Program-made: the position numbers and the translations under genes | In this document: positions 12,341 through 24,700 of the stretch, piece by piece | Position numbering within the stretch: the stretch's first letter is position 1 | How the letters are laid out: every line of letters starts with the position of its first letter | From: Malus domestica | Lineage: Eukaryota; Streptophyta; Magnoliopsida; Rosales; Rosaceae | Length of the DNA: 64,000 bases | Assembly (NCBI RefSeq): GCF_042453785.1 | Contig: NC_091677.1 | Span: forward strand, 28,645,501-28,709,500 | Direction of reading: 5' to 3' | Notes under the pieces: model-generated | What the model saw: only the letters and a program-made list of their open reading frames with translations | Database searches by the model: none | What the model was told of the DNA's origin: nothing

Positions 12341-14030
12341 AAAAGTCCCATAAAGGCATTCCTTAGGGCCTCATGCTTTATTACCTGAGAGTTAAAAGTA
12401 CCGCCACTAACCTCATGTAGTATCGGAGTTGCACAGAGACCAAAATTAGTTTGCCATAATTGTGTAGTGGGATACCTCCTCCATTCGTTTTCAGTCTTCT
12501 TGGTGTGAGGGTTAACACAAAGTAGCTGGACCTGATATTAGATTTGGAGTATAAAAAGGTTGTATTAGGAATAATAAGATACTTTATTAGTGGGATGTGG
12601 GGATGTGGGGCATGAGGCCGTTCTCAGTATGTAGGGAAGGGAATCACGTTATACAGTAGTCTCTCCCCATGTGAATTGTTCGGACGTTCTAAGCTTCCTT
12701 TTGCTTTGTCCCCAAATCATACCCACATGTAGGGTGTATATGTTTCGTGCTACTTTTTTTTTTCTTTTTTTCTTTTTTTATTTGGTAAAGAAACGGGAAA
12801 TACAACCCAAAGCTAACTTACAACATCATAAAAAACAAAGCGAGTTTGAGAGTTTCGTGGTACTTTCCATCACTACCTCAACTAGAATTTTTGTAGTACT
12901 AATCATGATTAGTAGGGTGTTTAGAATATGCATCAATTTGCCTTTATCAATGAAGCTTCAAGGAGGCACTAATCATGATTAGTGGGGTGGGTTTAGTATT
13001 GAGATTTGGGGTTTGAATTAACAAAACCATCGTTTGGGAGTTTGAGCTCAACTTAATTCATTACGTGTTGGGAGGTTTAGAATGGTCTTTGAATGCATCA
13101 CAACTTAATCAGATTTTGCACAGCAACTTAAGGCATACTTGTTAGGGAAATTTTATTTAAAGCCACATAATCTCTATCTACATCCAACTTAAACTTTAAA
13201 TGTAAATTGTCTTGTTCACTCTATTGTATTATTACCATAAAGCCATAAAGTACAAGATAAAGTTAACAATAAAACTAAAATTTATGAACAAACCCACACC
13301 CTATAATTAAACCCTACCATCACTCCTTATTTATCATACATTTATTCCGGCAAAACCCCTAATAGCTCTTATAATAAAAACAAAGCTCGAAGAAAAAGAT
13401 CAAATCAGGAAATCTTTCTACATCACTGGTCTCTGCTGGGTTGGGTTTTCAAAAATCCATTTGGAAATTTGACACTTTAGGAAAAAGATCAAATAAAAAT
13501 TCATTGAAGCAATTGTTAGAAAAAATTTTAAAAAAAATTAAAAAGCAGAAATCTCTATTTTTAAAGAGCTAAAAATTCAAAGAAATTTTAAACCCATAGA
13601 ACCGTAGATCTTCCAGCTCTCAAAATGACATTAAGTTGTAAGAATTCAAAATTTTCAAGGAGGACCTTTTGAAGTTTTGTTGTGGGTTTGATTTCTGAAA
13701 TAATTTGGGGTTGCCTTGCCTGTAGATGCATATATTGGGCATGAGGCAGTGCTACATTGATAGGTTTTGCAAAATTGAAGGCAGAGATTTTGGCGACTGC
13801 ATTGTCGATAAATGGGTGTATAGCTAAATTTACAAATTGAATTGGGTTTGTGAGGATAGTCCAGGTAATAAATTTGGGTTTAAAGAGATATTGGTATCTT
13901 AATTAAAAGTAATATGGGTGTAAAAAGTAAGTCAAGTGTAGAAAGAGGTTGTATGGGTTCAAATAAAATTTCCCTAAATGTTATCAGACGTTGGATTTAA
14001 TATGTAGGTTAGTCAGATAGCGATAGATTG
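12341..14030. other. Intergenic, no gene recognised
   Basis: AT-rich DNA with a T-rich run near 12753-12783 and a duplicated ACTAATCATGATTAGT palindrome near 12898-12915 and 12968-12983. Longest open frames are about 100 codons and have no domain. Confidence 0.5.
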
Positions 14031-14031
14031 C

Positions 14032-14207
14032 AATTTTTTTCTTTTTAGTGCAACGATATATTTTACACTAAAAGGAGGGAGGAGTTCGGCTAAGCCACAT
14101 AATAGGCAACCTTAGTTGGTATCGAATCCGCCATTTATGAAATTCAAACCCAAGGCTTATCACGTACAAGTGAATATGAATACCACCAGACCGTAGTACT
14201 GAATGAA
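14032..14207 (-). mobile_element. tRNA-derived SINE-like element
   Basis: Read on the minus strand the element begins near AGTACTACGGTCTGGTGG, which resembles a pol III box A. About 40 bp later is GGGTTTGAATTTC, a degenerate box B. It ends TATATCGTTGCACTAAAA followed by an A-rich tail. Possible target duplications are AGATTGC at 14024-14030 and at about 14213-14219, but the second copy is offset by about 15 bp. The head, tail and size fit a plant SINE. I recall very similar copies in Rosaceae introns, but that is memory, not a search. Confidence 0.65.
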
Positions 14208-14252
14208 GTGAAAGATTGCTTATTCAGTATCAGCCCCGATAGTACTACACTT

Positions 14253-14847
14253 TCAAAACAGGAGGTTGTTGGGCGTTCTCCGCAATAGCAGCTGTTGAAG
14301 GAATTAACAAAATCAAAATGGGAAACTTGGTGTCACTACTAGAACAAGAACTTGTGGACTGCGATGTCAACTCCGGGAACCAAGGCTGTAGTGGTGGATT
14401 CACGAAGAAAGCATTTAGTTTCATAAAAGATACTGGACTCTCCACCGGAGAAGATCATCCCTACAAAGGATCAGATGGTACCTGTGATGCTGATAAATTG
14501 AAAACGCGCGCTGTGAACATAAGTGGCTACGAAAGAGAATACCCGTCAATAATGAGAAAAGCATACAAGCCGCAGTTGCTCACCAACCCGTCTATGTTGC
14601 AATCGATGCTGGCAGTTATGCTTTTCAACTCTATTCTTTATCTTCACTGGTCATTGTGGAAATATCAACCATGGAGTCACCGCAGTCGGGCTATGGGGAA
14701 GATAGTGGTAAAAAGTACTGGCTTGTGAAGATTTCCTGGGGTCTTGACGGGGGTGCATCTGGTTATGCAAGAATGAAACACAATTCGGTTGATAAGGAAG
14801 GTACTTAAGGCATGGCCATGCAGGCTAGCTACCCTGTTAAGGCTTGA
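14253..14847 (+). pseudogene. Papain-like cysteine protease (SAG12-like) pseudogene
   Basis: The fragment starts at the catalytic-Cys motif, GGCWAFSA, with the usual Ser before Cys replaced by Gly. It continues through GINKIKMGNLVSLLEQELVD, GCSGGF and DHPYKGSDGTC, all typical of the mature peptidase C1 domain. The frame then breaks. His survives in NHGV near 14668-14680, and YGEDSGKKYWLVK follows. The active-site Asn of NSWG is replaced (ISWG), a frameshift follows, and a stop stands where GTCGMAMQ is expected (GT-stop-GMAMQ). Signal peptide and inhibitor prodomain are absent upstream. It ends ASYPVKA then TGA. It cannot make an active protease. Confidence 0.88.
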
Positions 14848-15176
14848 GCAGTATGATAAATTAACCTTCTTCAATGTGGTAACAAGGTATAATATGCAAC
14901 GGTCGAATTCCAATTAGTGCAAAGAAAACAAGGAAAATAATTCAAAAGTAATGGGTATTAACTGGGATTATGTAGTCTATCAAATAACATATGGTTCCAA
15001 ATAAGTTTAAAAGCGCAAACTTATTCAGCTCTACCAATAAGTTATTTTTCAACTCGAACTCTACTTGGCCCTAGCATGAAGAATTAAGAACCATGAATTT
15101 ACCTTCAAATGGACTGAGTACCAGCTCCCGTCTACATAAAGGACTGGAATCCATGGACTCAAAGAAATACAGGGAG
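14848..15176. other. Short intergenic stretch
   Basis: No gene seen. It lies between the protease relic and the 3' end of the minus-strand PPR pseudogene. Confidence 0.5.
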
Positions 15177-16201
15177 CTACGACTTCAATTCTCCAAATCG
15201 TTGCCTCACAGAGCAAGCCAGCTCCCATTCATCAGCGCCTGCCAACCTCTCAACAACCTTCAGTCTGGTCCTGATATAAGGTATAAATCCTCTCTCCTTC
15301 ATCCTAATCACCGCCTTCCCCGCCAAAATATGCTCACCCACATCCAAGCACCCGTCAACCACCAATTCATAGCTCTCACAGCTGATAGGGTAACCCTCAT
15401 TCTCTAAGAACCCAATCATCTCAACTGCTCTCCATATCTCTTTGTTTGCTCGCAATGCTGCTGCCACTTTCATAACTGTCCCCTGCCTTGGTGTCAACCC
15501 AACTTTCTCCACCATCTTCTTTATCATATATACTGCCTCGGCTGTTCTTCGGACAGTGCACATTGAACCAATTACTATGTCAAAACTCTCCATATCAGGA
15601 ATACATCCTACCCTACTCATACCCTTTAAGAGTTTAACCACCTCATTCAACCGATCAACAGAACACAAAGAAGATATCAGGTAATTGCACATACCATAGT
15701 CAGGATGATATCCAATTGGCTGCATTTCCAATAAGATCTTAGACACGGACAGAGATTCTTTCCGGCAGTTCATCCAAGCAGAAGAGAGGAGAAGAAGGAT
15801 TGGGGGGACAGGGACGCAGCCAGAGCGAAGAGTTCGTTGGAGAATGGCAAGAGCAAGAGGGAAGGGATTGGAGCTCTGGAGTGTAAATGAAAGGAGGCAG
15901 GAATAAGTAATCTGCGCTTAAATGGATGAAAGACTGCAAAATCTGATCAACCACCTGTGTTCTAAGGTTGTCGGGATAGGTCGAAAGGAATTAGAAAGGA
16001 GTGGGGTTTTTGGCATGCTTGCGCAGAGGAAGCGATAATATCAGGTATTTTCCCGTATGCTCTGGCTTCAACCGTATTTCTTATGGTTTCTTGGAGCAAT
16101 TGTGCTGAAGAGATCAAGTGATTGGAACGATGCTGCAGGAGACGACAATGTAGAGGAAGAAGACATCTGCAAAGCTTTGCATTTGCTGCTCTGAAAGCCA
16201 T
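15177..16201 (-). pseudogene. PPR protein gene with two frameshifts (At1g06270-like)
   Basis: The start MAFRAANAKLCRC at 16201 opens a frame through VEARAYGKIPDIIASSAQAC. Near 16000 the continuing sequence, FLSTYPDNLRTQVVDQILQSF, lies in another frame, while the original frame stops at 15962. Near 15935 a second shift, probably a small deletion, leads to AQITYSCLLSFTLQSSNP and then an open stretch to the stop at 15177. That last part shows PPR-like repeats, for example GYHPDYGMCNYLISSLC, GCIPDMESFDIVIGSMC and GFIPYIRTRLKVVE. The family usually has one exon. PPR proteins bind organellar RNA, but this copy could express only the 198-aa C-terminal part. Sequencing error is an alternative. Confidence 0.75.
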
Positions 16202-16906
16202 GTTGTATTTGTAGATTGTGTTACGTCAATACTTGCATGACATCCGCGGCATCTCAACAATTACAAAACCAAATCTGAAGAATTTTATCATTGCAACAAC
16301 ATGGGTGTCTTGCCGTGAATCTGCAGTTGGCATTAAGCAAATGAACTGAAAACATGCTACAAAGATAAGGATATTGGTTGGACAAAGATTTAAGAAAAAG
16401 ATTACAAGGAATTTGTCTCAGAGGAATATTGTCAAACAGGAAGCGAGCATTCAGGGGCATATTATAAATATAAGAACACGAGCATAGCAGAGCTAACCTC
16501 ATCACCAAACCTGGCCCGTCTACTCTTTCTGTTGATTATTGCTCGAACGAGATTGATTTCCCACTCTTCTCTGAGTCCAATCCTCACTCTGCTTACGGGT
16601 GGGGAGAAAGAGATTACTGATTATATTTTGAGTGATTATCTAGGAATGAAAACGACAAATAGAATTTTGCATGTTTTTAATTATTTATTTTTTATGAAAC
16701 GATACATCTTGTTAGATTTTAAACCCACGCCGTCATGCAAGAGCTCATCACTTTTTCACTATCGTGGTAAAAGGCGACTTGCTTCATGTTTATAATTTAA
16801 GAATATATATATGATATTTTGAAAATGCTTTTTTAGAATGGAATGTAATTTAGCGTTTAGTAGTAATGGTGGCATTAGTTTATGGTGGTCAGGTTGGTGG
16901 TAGTAA
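16202..16906. other. Intergenic, no gene recognised
   Basis: Open frames of about 85 codons on each strand have no domain. The segment precedes the exon-capturing element. Confidence 0.5.
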
Positions 16907-17090
16907 GAGCAGCTCCACCGTATTCAATAGTTTGGTGGACCGGTTGTTGCTCCAACCCAGTTGCCTCAGCTAGCAGCTCCAGCCCATGCCGGCGATGGGG
17001 CTCGGGGAAGGCCCGAGCAAAAGGTCAGGCGGGAATCGACAGCTCGAGAGCCTGAAAGTTGTGTGACGTGTGGCTGATGTGCGGAATCGG

Positions 17091-17267
17091 TGCATGCGCC
17101 GACCTTGACATCTCTTCGTCCTCCTTCGACATGTTGCTGTTGAAGTTGAGGCTTCCGGCGGAGTTCTGCACCACCAGTTGTTGCTGCTGCGGCTGAGCCA
17201 CCGACTGAGACTGCTTTGTGAGTAACAACCGTGGTCGAGATTGGCCGGGTTTAGTCACGAAGCTCAT
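17091..17267 (-). pseudogene. Captured first exon resembling RAB6-interacting golgin
   Basis: On the minus strand the frame reads MSFVTKPGQSRPRLLLTKQ, then a Gln-rich stretch, then MSKEDEEMSRSA near residue 59. Plant RAB6-interacting golgins have a similar start and an EDEEMSRSA block before a long coiled coil. Here the match stops at SRSA, about position 17091. The frame then runs a further 22 residues of unrelated sequence to a stop at 17025. The coiled coil is missing. Non-coding sequence on the 5' side up to about 17700 may have been captured too. Confidence 0.55.
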
Positions 17268-17959
17268 CGGATTTTCTCACCGGATTCTGGAAAAATGAAA
17301 CAAAAAGCATGCACAGCGAAAAGAACAAAATTTAACTATTAATGGCATGTTTACCAATTGACGACTGGAACAAAGAACGCCTGCAGTCTGGAACAACAAT
17401 TGCTCGAGATCAGGAACGATGCCACAACGACGAACATGATCTAGAACAACGAACGCCAAAATCGTCATTTCACAAATTCAGTTGAGAAGGACATTGTGAT
17501 TTGCAAACCCAAACAGGATAGAAGGAAAAAACTTCTTATCACTTTCACTCTGTGAAATTGGACGTTTTCGTTGATGGGGTGGGTTGTGGCCTCATTGGAT
17601 GGTTGGATGTGGATACGTGTTCTGGGGCAACCTTGGGTAGACGAGAGTTTGATGTCGAAATTTGTTAAGCATTTTGGTCAAGCGGCTGCAGAGAAAGATG
17701 CGGAAGAGAGAGAGCGGGAGAGAAAAGGATGTAAAATGTTTCATTAGTTTTACTTGGTTTAGGGTGATTAAAGAGTTAGAAGCAAATAAAAAATTAACTT
17801 TTTATATCAAATTTGAACTAATTCATGTGATTAGGAGTCTTCTACATGGTCTAAAGTCTTCTCCAACATCAAGAATAAATTTTTTATAAATAAAATTCTC
17901 TTTAGTAAACAAAATTCAAGACTAATATTTCTTAAAATAATTAACATATAAAATAATTA

Positions 17960-18090
17960 GTTTAAATAGGGGTACTTTAGTAATTACATTATTTTTCATT
18001 ATGATTCATGTGAATTAGTAAACAGTTCATATAGATCAATGTCATTCATACTCCGATTCCAGACAGTCTTAGTAAACAACTTCAACAAAA
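17960..18090 (+). mobile_element. Fragment of the Harbinger-like family seen at 51868-52471
   Basis: GTGAATTAGTAAAC, ACTCCGATTCCAGACAG and TTAGTAAACAA occur in the same order and spacing as in the element at 51868-52471 (about 52258-52370). Both ends are missing. Confidence 0.65.
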
Positions 18091-18779
18091 AAATCCCAAA
18101 TATTCAAAGGAACAAGGAAATCTCACATGAAACTACAAGCTAGAGCTTGAAGCTCTCAGGTATAGGATCACTGCACTTCCCAGTGCGCCGACGGTGCATG
18201 CAAGGACCCCGTTATGTTCCTAAAGTTGCCATGAGTCCAAATATACAAGTTCCAAGTTCACGATGTGAAGAAATGGTAGGGAAATTACAAATAAAATTAT
18301 TTTGTATTAATTTTATAAAATAAAAAATACTAATATTTTATTACCTATTGCCATAGCTATTCAGTTTAGGGTAGAGATGCAAAAAAACAGTTACTGTTCA
18401 CTGGGTGGATTCAATAGTGAGTTGCCCTAAGGGGCATTTGCAACGCTGGAGTTGCTCTAATGGTGACAATAAGGGTGTCACTGGTGGTGGTGGGATAAAG
18501 GTGGTTACTAAACGACATCCAATTCGAATAATTTTTTTAAAATGATCTTAAAAAAATAAATAAATAACCGAACAATTCTAATTTTAAAGTATGCAATGAA
18601 AGAATATTATTTGCAAAAGGTAGAGATGTGTAAATTGATATAATTTCGAACTTTCACCGTGGTGGAACTTAATGGGACATGGCCCATGTAAAATCTGGTT
18701 TAGTCTTAAAACAACGTTAAACCTTAAACCCTGGCAATTGCACGGGAACTACTCAGCCATTTCTGTCTCGGTGTTAGAA

Positions 18780-21700
18780 ATGGCGGGGCCTTTGCTTCGC
18801 TCTCTCTGGTCTTCCACGCGCAACTCCTTCTCTTCATCCTCTGCGTCCACCACTCTCAAACCCTACCCATTAACCCCACGCGCATCTCCACTCGCACGCG
18901 CCTTCTCGGCAGCCACAGCGGCCTCCAGTGCCACTTCACCCAACAGCTCCCTGGATCCGAGCCGCCTCCGCAACGTGGCGGTAATAGCCCATGTCGACCA
19001 CGGCAAGACGACGCTCATGGACCGCCTGCTCCGCCAGTGCGGCGCCGACATACCCCACGAACGAGCCATGGATTCCATCAGCCTCGAGCGCGAGCGCGGG
19101 ATTACCATCGCCTCCAAGGTCAGCACTCACTTTGTATTCAAGTGTAATCCTATATTGCTATGCGAATTGGAATCTCAAATCTTAAAAAAATGGAAATGTT
19201 TTTGTTTACTTTGGTTGTCTTTGATTGCGGCTACATCAATTATCTTAAAATGATATGCAGGTTACATCAATTCCGTGGAAGGAGAATGAGTTAAACATGG
19301 TTGATACGCCTGGACATGCCGATTTCGGTGGTGAAGTAAGCCCCCTTTTCGAAACCAATGACCAATGTTTTTGTTTTGTCCCTTAATGGATGTAAAGTAT
19401 CAATTGCTTATGAATGTTGCAAACTCATTTCATTACATTTTTGTGGATCGCTACGTAGGTGGAGCGGGTTGTTGGTATGGTTGAGGGGGCGATTTTAGTT
19501 GTTGATGCCGGAGAAGGTCCGCTTGCACAGACCAAGTTTGTACTTGCTAAAGCCTTAAAGTACGGGCTGCGCCCTATTCTTCTTCTAAACAAAGTAGATC
19601 GTCCTGCAGGTACTTATCCGTGCTTGGTGCATCTTTAATTCGAAAAATTGAAGTTATATTGCATGAATGTTTCTAGAGTGGGGACATTGATTAAGGAGGA
19701 CATTAGCAGTCTGGATGGTTTAAGAGGTCTTTGTTTGTTCAAGTCCGTATTGGGTGACTTGTCATAGTATAACTAAATGAACTCCATTTGAAAATTGTCA
19801 GTGACTCGTCATAGTATAACATTTTTAGAATGAATACACACTTTATATAGGTTATTTGGGTTCTTTAGTTGCTTGGTTTGGGTTAAGAAATAATCCGTTA
19901 AAATCTTGATTTGGGTAAAAGAAATAACATCTCTATTTTGTTTAGCTTAATAACTTCTTTATTAGTTGAACTTAGTAACTATCCTTTTCCAAAAATTGGA
20001 GTTATCCAAAGATTGGTCGTGCTTGAGTTGGCCGTGTTCATCCAACCAAAGTCCCACCCGTAGGACTGATGTTTTATATACGATATATAAACCCAAGGTA
20101 CAACCAAACAGAGGTTACATCATATGAAAAGAAGAGTTGTGTGAAGATGATTTTGGGTTGCTTCTTTGAAGGCAATCTGTTTTTGCATAATGTTCTCTCT
20201 GTATGTTGGGTGTCTGTGTCTGGTTCTCTTCACTTAATTTGTCTCAAAGTTTTCCCATTTACTGTTTCACATTCCTCTTGTTTACTTTCCAGAATTCTGG
20301 CAAATAGTTTTCATTTCATTTCCAAAAGGAAAACATTTTTCATCTCTCAGATCACAATTACTCTTGTTTACTTTCTAGAAGCGTTAAAATATTTTTTGTT
20401 ACTTGGATTGTTGCTTATGTTATTCATTCTTGTGATTATGCAGTTTCTGAGGAGATGTGTAATGAAGTCGAGAGTTTGGTATTTGATCTTTTTGCAAATC
20501 TTGGTGCTACAGGTGTGGAAAGACAAGAATCAATATGGTTGCACCCACGTTTGCTGTTGTCTTTTTAATTTATTTTTTATTTTGAGAAAATAAAAATCTC
20601 ACATCTGATATTTGAAGCCTTGCATCACAATATACAAAATCCTGGGTCTCTCTGTCCATTTCTATTTGGTTTTGCTTTATGTTCTAACTTTAATTTTCAC
20701 TTTCCTAACTTCGTATTAGTCAGATGAAAAACTAATAAACTTATTCCTATTTTTCAATTAGAGGAGCAGCTAGATTTTCCTGTGCTGTATGCTTCTGCTA
20801 AAGAAGGATGGGCTTCCACCACTTTCACCAAAGATCCTCCTGCTGATGCAAGAAATATGTCACGGCTGCTTGATGCCATTATAAGTCATGTTCCTCCACC
20901 AACAGCCAATCTTAATGCACCTTTTCAAATGCTGGTTTGTATACTTATCCCCTGTATGCTCTTCTCTTCCCCTTTAAACTGGAAATATGCAGGTTGCGTC
21001 AATATTAATTATGAAGTGCTTTCACTTGAGATTTCAATGTGCACATTTCAAATTCGATAGAGGCCGTTGTTCTTGATTCTTTGTAGAGAATAAAAAAGTT
21101 CTAAACAAAGGCTGTGTTCTTACTTTCCTATATTTTGTTCACTATGCACTGCATCTTTTTGTCTTTTGTGTCAAATGCAGTTAAGTTTGTGAACGTTTTG
21201 GCATACTTTCATTTGTAGAAGTCTTAATTCTGTGACTGTAAAACCTGTGTCATCTGCACTGACGTGGTAAAAGAAACTGGCCAAGCAATATTTTTTTTTT
21301 TTTTAAACAACGGATAAATGACTAATTTTTGTATTTTCCTCTCATTCATTTTATTGTTCATGGTACTGGCAAAATTAAAATAGCATTTATTGATTATTTT
21401 GTAAGGTTTCTATGATGGAACGAGACTTCTACCTTGGACGAATATTGACTGGACGAGTTTCTTCTGGCAGCATTCGCATTGGTGACAGAGTTCATGGGCT
21501 TCGTCACAAAGATTCTGGAGTTGAGAAAATTGAAGAAGGGAAGGTTTGTGGTTCTATATTTGCCTCATGGTTGTTAAAAATCAAGAATTTTTCTTTTGCA
21601 CTAGACAATGTTTGATTCTTTATGACAGTGAGATTTTACCCATGTTGGGTTAAAGCTCTTGTAGCGTTCACCATTACTAATCTGAAATGGCTCCCTTAAT

Positions 21701-24700
21701 TTTTCTCAGATTGGCCCCTTTAACTACTGTTGCCCTCAAAAGCCATCAGTTTAAATTTGATTAATTAGATTAGTGAGGCGTCTAGCTTTATTTTCTGATT
21801 AAGAATCTGATATGAAAAAACAACCTCTGAAGCATCTTCGTCTCTCAGGGAACAATGAAAAGTTTGATATTTGTGCTCAAGTGCTGCAGCTTTTTACGTT
21901 ATTGAAAGCCTCAACGTCAGATTGAAATGTTAAAATATTAAAATACTAATTTTTTGTTTACTTCATCTTCTACAAGCTTTGTGGAAGTAATGTACTGGAT
22001 AACTGCTTATTTCTGCAGGTTGTGAAGCTGATGAAAAAGAAGGGAACACATATGGTTGTAATTGAATGTGCTGGAGCTGGTGACATAGTGTCAATGGCAG
22101 GGTTAACAAGCCCATCTATTGGCCATACAGTTGCAAGCGTTGAGGTATATTAATGCAATCTTGGTTTTAGACTTTGCTTTTAGTTCGTCCGCAATTCCTT
22201 TTCATTTTATTTTTCTCCTATTTATTTTAGTAAATATGAATTATAGCTTCGTTGTATATTTTCCTGTATCCATTCTACTTCTGTTCCTACCTTAAGAAGG
22301 CTTGATACTGGGGCTCTCACTAAGTTTTGTCATCTCCCTTTGTTGTAGGTAGCTTACATCCATTGTGTTTTGTCTGTCAAATTAGTTGCATTGATAACTT
22401 TAGCTACTTTTGTCACAAGAAGATGGAAAACATTATGATCTGTATTTCTTATTTTGCCATGGTATTTTAGCATCATTCCAGGGTTTTGAACTTTTTATCA
22501 TTTCTTTTGAGAAACTTTTTATCTTTTTATAACATGTCATGGTGGTACATTCTATGTAAAACTGACTTATGGTTACATCTGATAGACTATGACTGCATTG
22601 CCCACCGTTGTGTTGGATCCACCAACTATTTCCATGACTTTTGGTGTCAATGACTCTCCCTTAGCTGGTCGTGACGGTACCCATGTAAGTCATAATTTTT
22701 TCCTGTTTGCAATCAGTTATTAACTTATTATATATGCTCTATTTATACTACATTTTATCATCAATGTCCGTATTTTTCATTGAGCTGTTTTCTTATTATA
22801 GTGGAAAACACATGCACTTTATTTTCTCACTTTGGTTTAAAATCATTGATTTTTGAATTATCTGTACTTGATACACACCTCGGATAAAGTGACGGAAATT
22901 ATATGGACAAAATGTATATGGGAAGAGTAGAGATTTGACAGTTTGTATCATAATTCATTCTTATCATCATTTGTTTTCCTAAATTTGACGTTAAAGTAGG
23001 GTTTGATTTACATGTCCAATGGAAACTATATAGGACATGAGCATGGTAGGAATATGGGAGATGTCCAGCAACTTCCAAGTTCTAAGTAAAGAATTTCATT
23101 GAACTTGAATAATAATATGTTAATAACTCCTTCTAGGGTACTCTGTCCTCTCAGGTAACGTTCAAATATCTATTTTTGTCCACTAACCTGTCAACACCCT
23201 AGGCATGTTTGCGACAAATGTTATTGGGGTTACTCTTCATGTTGCATCTTATTTGAAGTTTTAACATGGCCTTACCTCCCCCTATTCCTTTCTACTTAAT
23301 GTAAGGAAAAAAAAAACTGATGACTGCATCTTTAAGAATGGGTTGGACTTATGGACCACTGTGCATAATCTGACATACTGGTGGTGTTATTTTTGTAGCT
23401 TACTGGAGGAAAAATTGGTGATCGACTGTCAGCTGAAGCGGAAACAAATCTTGCCATTAATGTTCTCCCAGGCTTATCAGAATCATTTGAAGTTCAGGGG
23501 AGGGGAGAACTTCAGCTGGGTTTGTTTCTCTTAAATTTGCAGTTATTTTCCCTTTTCCTTGTTTAATTCCAAGAGAATATATCAATCATCAATAAAAAGA
23601 AGACGCAGTTTAGCTTATATCAACGAGGTTCTGGCCCCTACATTTCATTGTTAATTAAGTTTAAACATATTATTAATGTAGTTTTCATATTGTGTAATAC
23701 AGGTATTTTAATTGAGAATATGAGGCGGGAAGGCTTCGAGCTGTCTGTCTCACCACCCAAAGTCATGTGAGGCACTCTTTTGTTGCTTTTATTGCAATGC
23801 AATGTGATTTTCTTTCTATATACATCGAGTTCCCCGATCCAGTGATTTTATCTTCAAGGAAAAAGAATCCCCATATTATGTATGGAGATATTGAGGTTCT
23901 GAAAACATAATTGAGTAGATTGGTAAAACCAACCAAATATTTGCACCAAAATGTGTACTTTCTTTGTGAGATACCGATAGGCACAATGTTGTATCATACG
24001 CTTTACAAAAATGTATAATACCCAAATTCTACTTTTACCTGATCTTTGAAAAAGGGAATCAGTGATTATTCAGTTGCAGCTCCTATTTTCTGTTTTATTT
24101 TGGTATATTTACGGCTATTGCATGTGTTTATGTGTATGTGCTCCATATTATTGTATGTACATGCACACAGATTTTTTATTGTATGATTATTCGTTTTATC
24201 TTTTTTATTGTTGCATTACTCATGTAAACGGCTGGCGCAATTTTTGCTTTACTGAATCAGGTACAAAACAGAGAGTGGTCATAAACTTGAGCCAATTGAA
24301 GAAGTTACTATCGAGGTAAGACTTTGAGATGTAAATTATGCTGCTCTTTTCTTTCAACAACTGAGACTCATATGCACTAGCTATTATTTTCAGGTAAATG
24401 AAGAGCATGTGGGGTTAGTTATGCAAGCCTTATCTAATAGGCGAGCTGAGGTTGTTGAGATGGGTCCTGTTCCAGGAAGTGCCGACCGGACTAGATTGTC
24501 TTTGACATGTCCATCAAGGTTCTGTTTTCCTCTCAATGTCAATTCTCCTTTTCTTCCTCATTTTGTTATTGTGCTGTATAAGCGATCATTATATCATTAT
24601 ATATTGTATCATTTATATATTCTAGCATATTGATATTGTTATCAGGAAAAAAAAATCATCATATCATCTTACTGATTTGGCTCACGGTGACTATTTACCA

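Larger units (their letters stand above)
16907..18460. mobile_element. Candidate Pack-type transposon carrying a gene fragment
   Basis: The left end reads AGAGCAGCTCCACCG. The right end reads CGCTGGAGTTGCTCT, whose inverse is AGAGCAACTCCAGCG. Such AGAGC-type ends are common in plant Mutator-like or hAT non-autonomous elements. CAGTTACTGTTCACTGG near 18389-18405 is also typical of their subterminal regions. The interior carries a coding exon and possibly upstream sequence resembling a RAB6-interacting golgin gene on the minus strand, plus a fragment of a second element at 17960-18090. I found no convincing target duplication, so the borders and class are inferred. Confidence 0.5.

Noticed and set aside
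18672..18779. Upstream in-frame ATG for the TypA gene
   Set aside because: It would add 36 residues before a good transit-peptide start; the start at 18780 gives a product of normal length.
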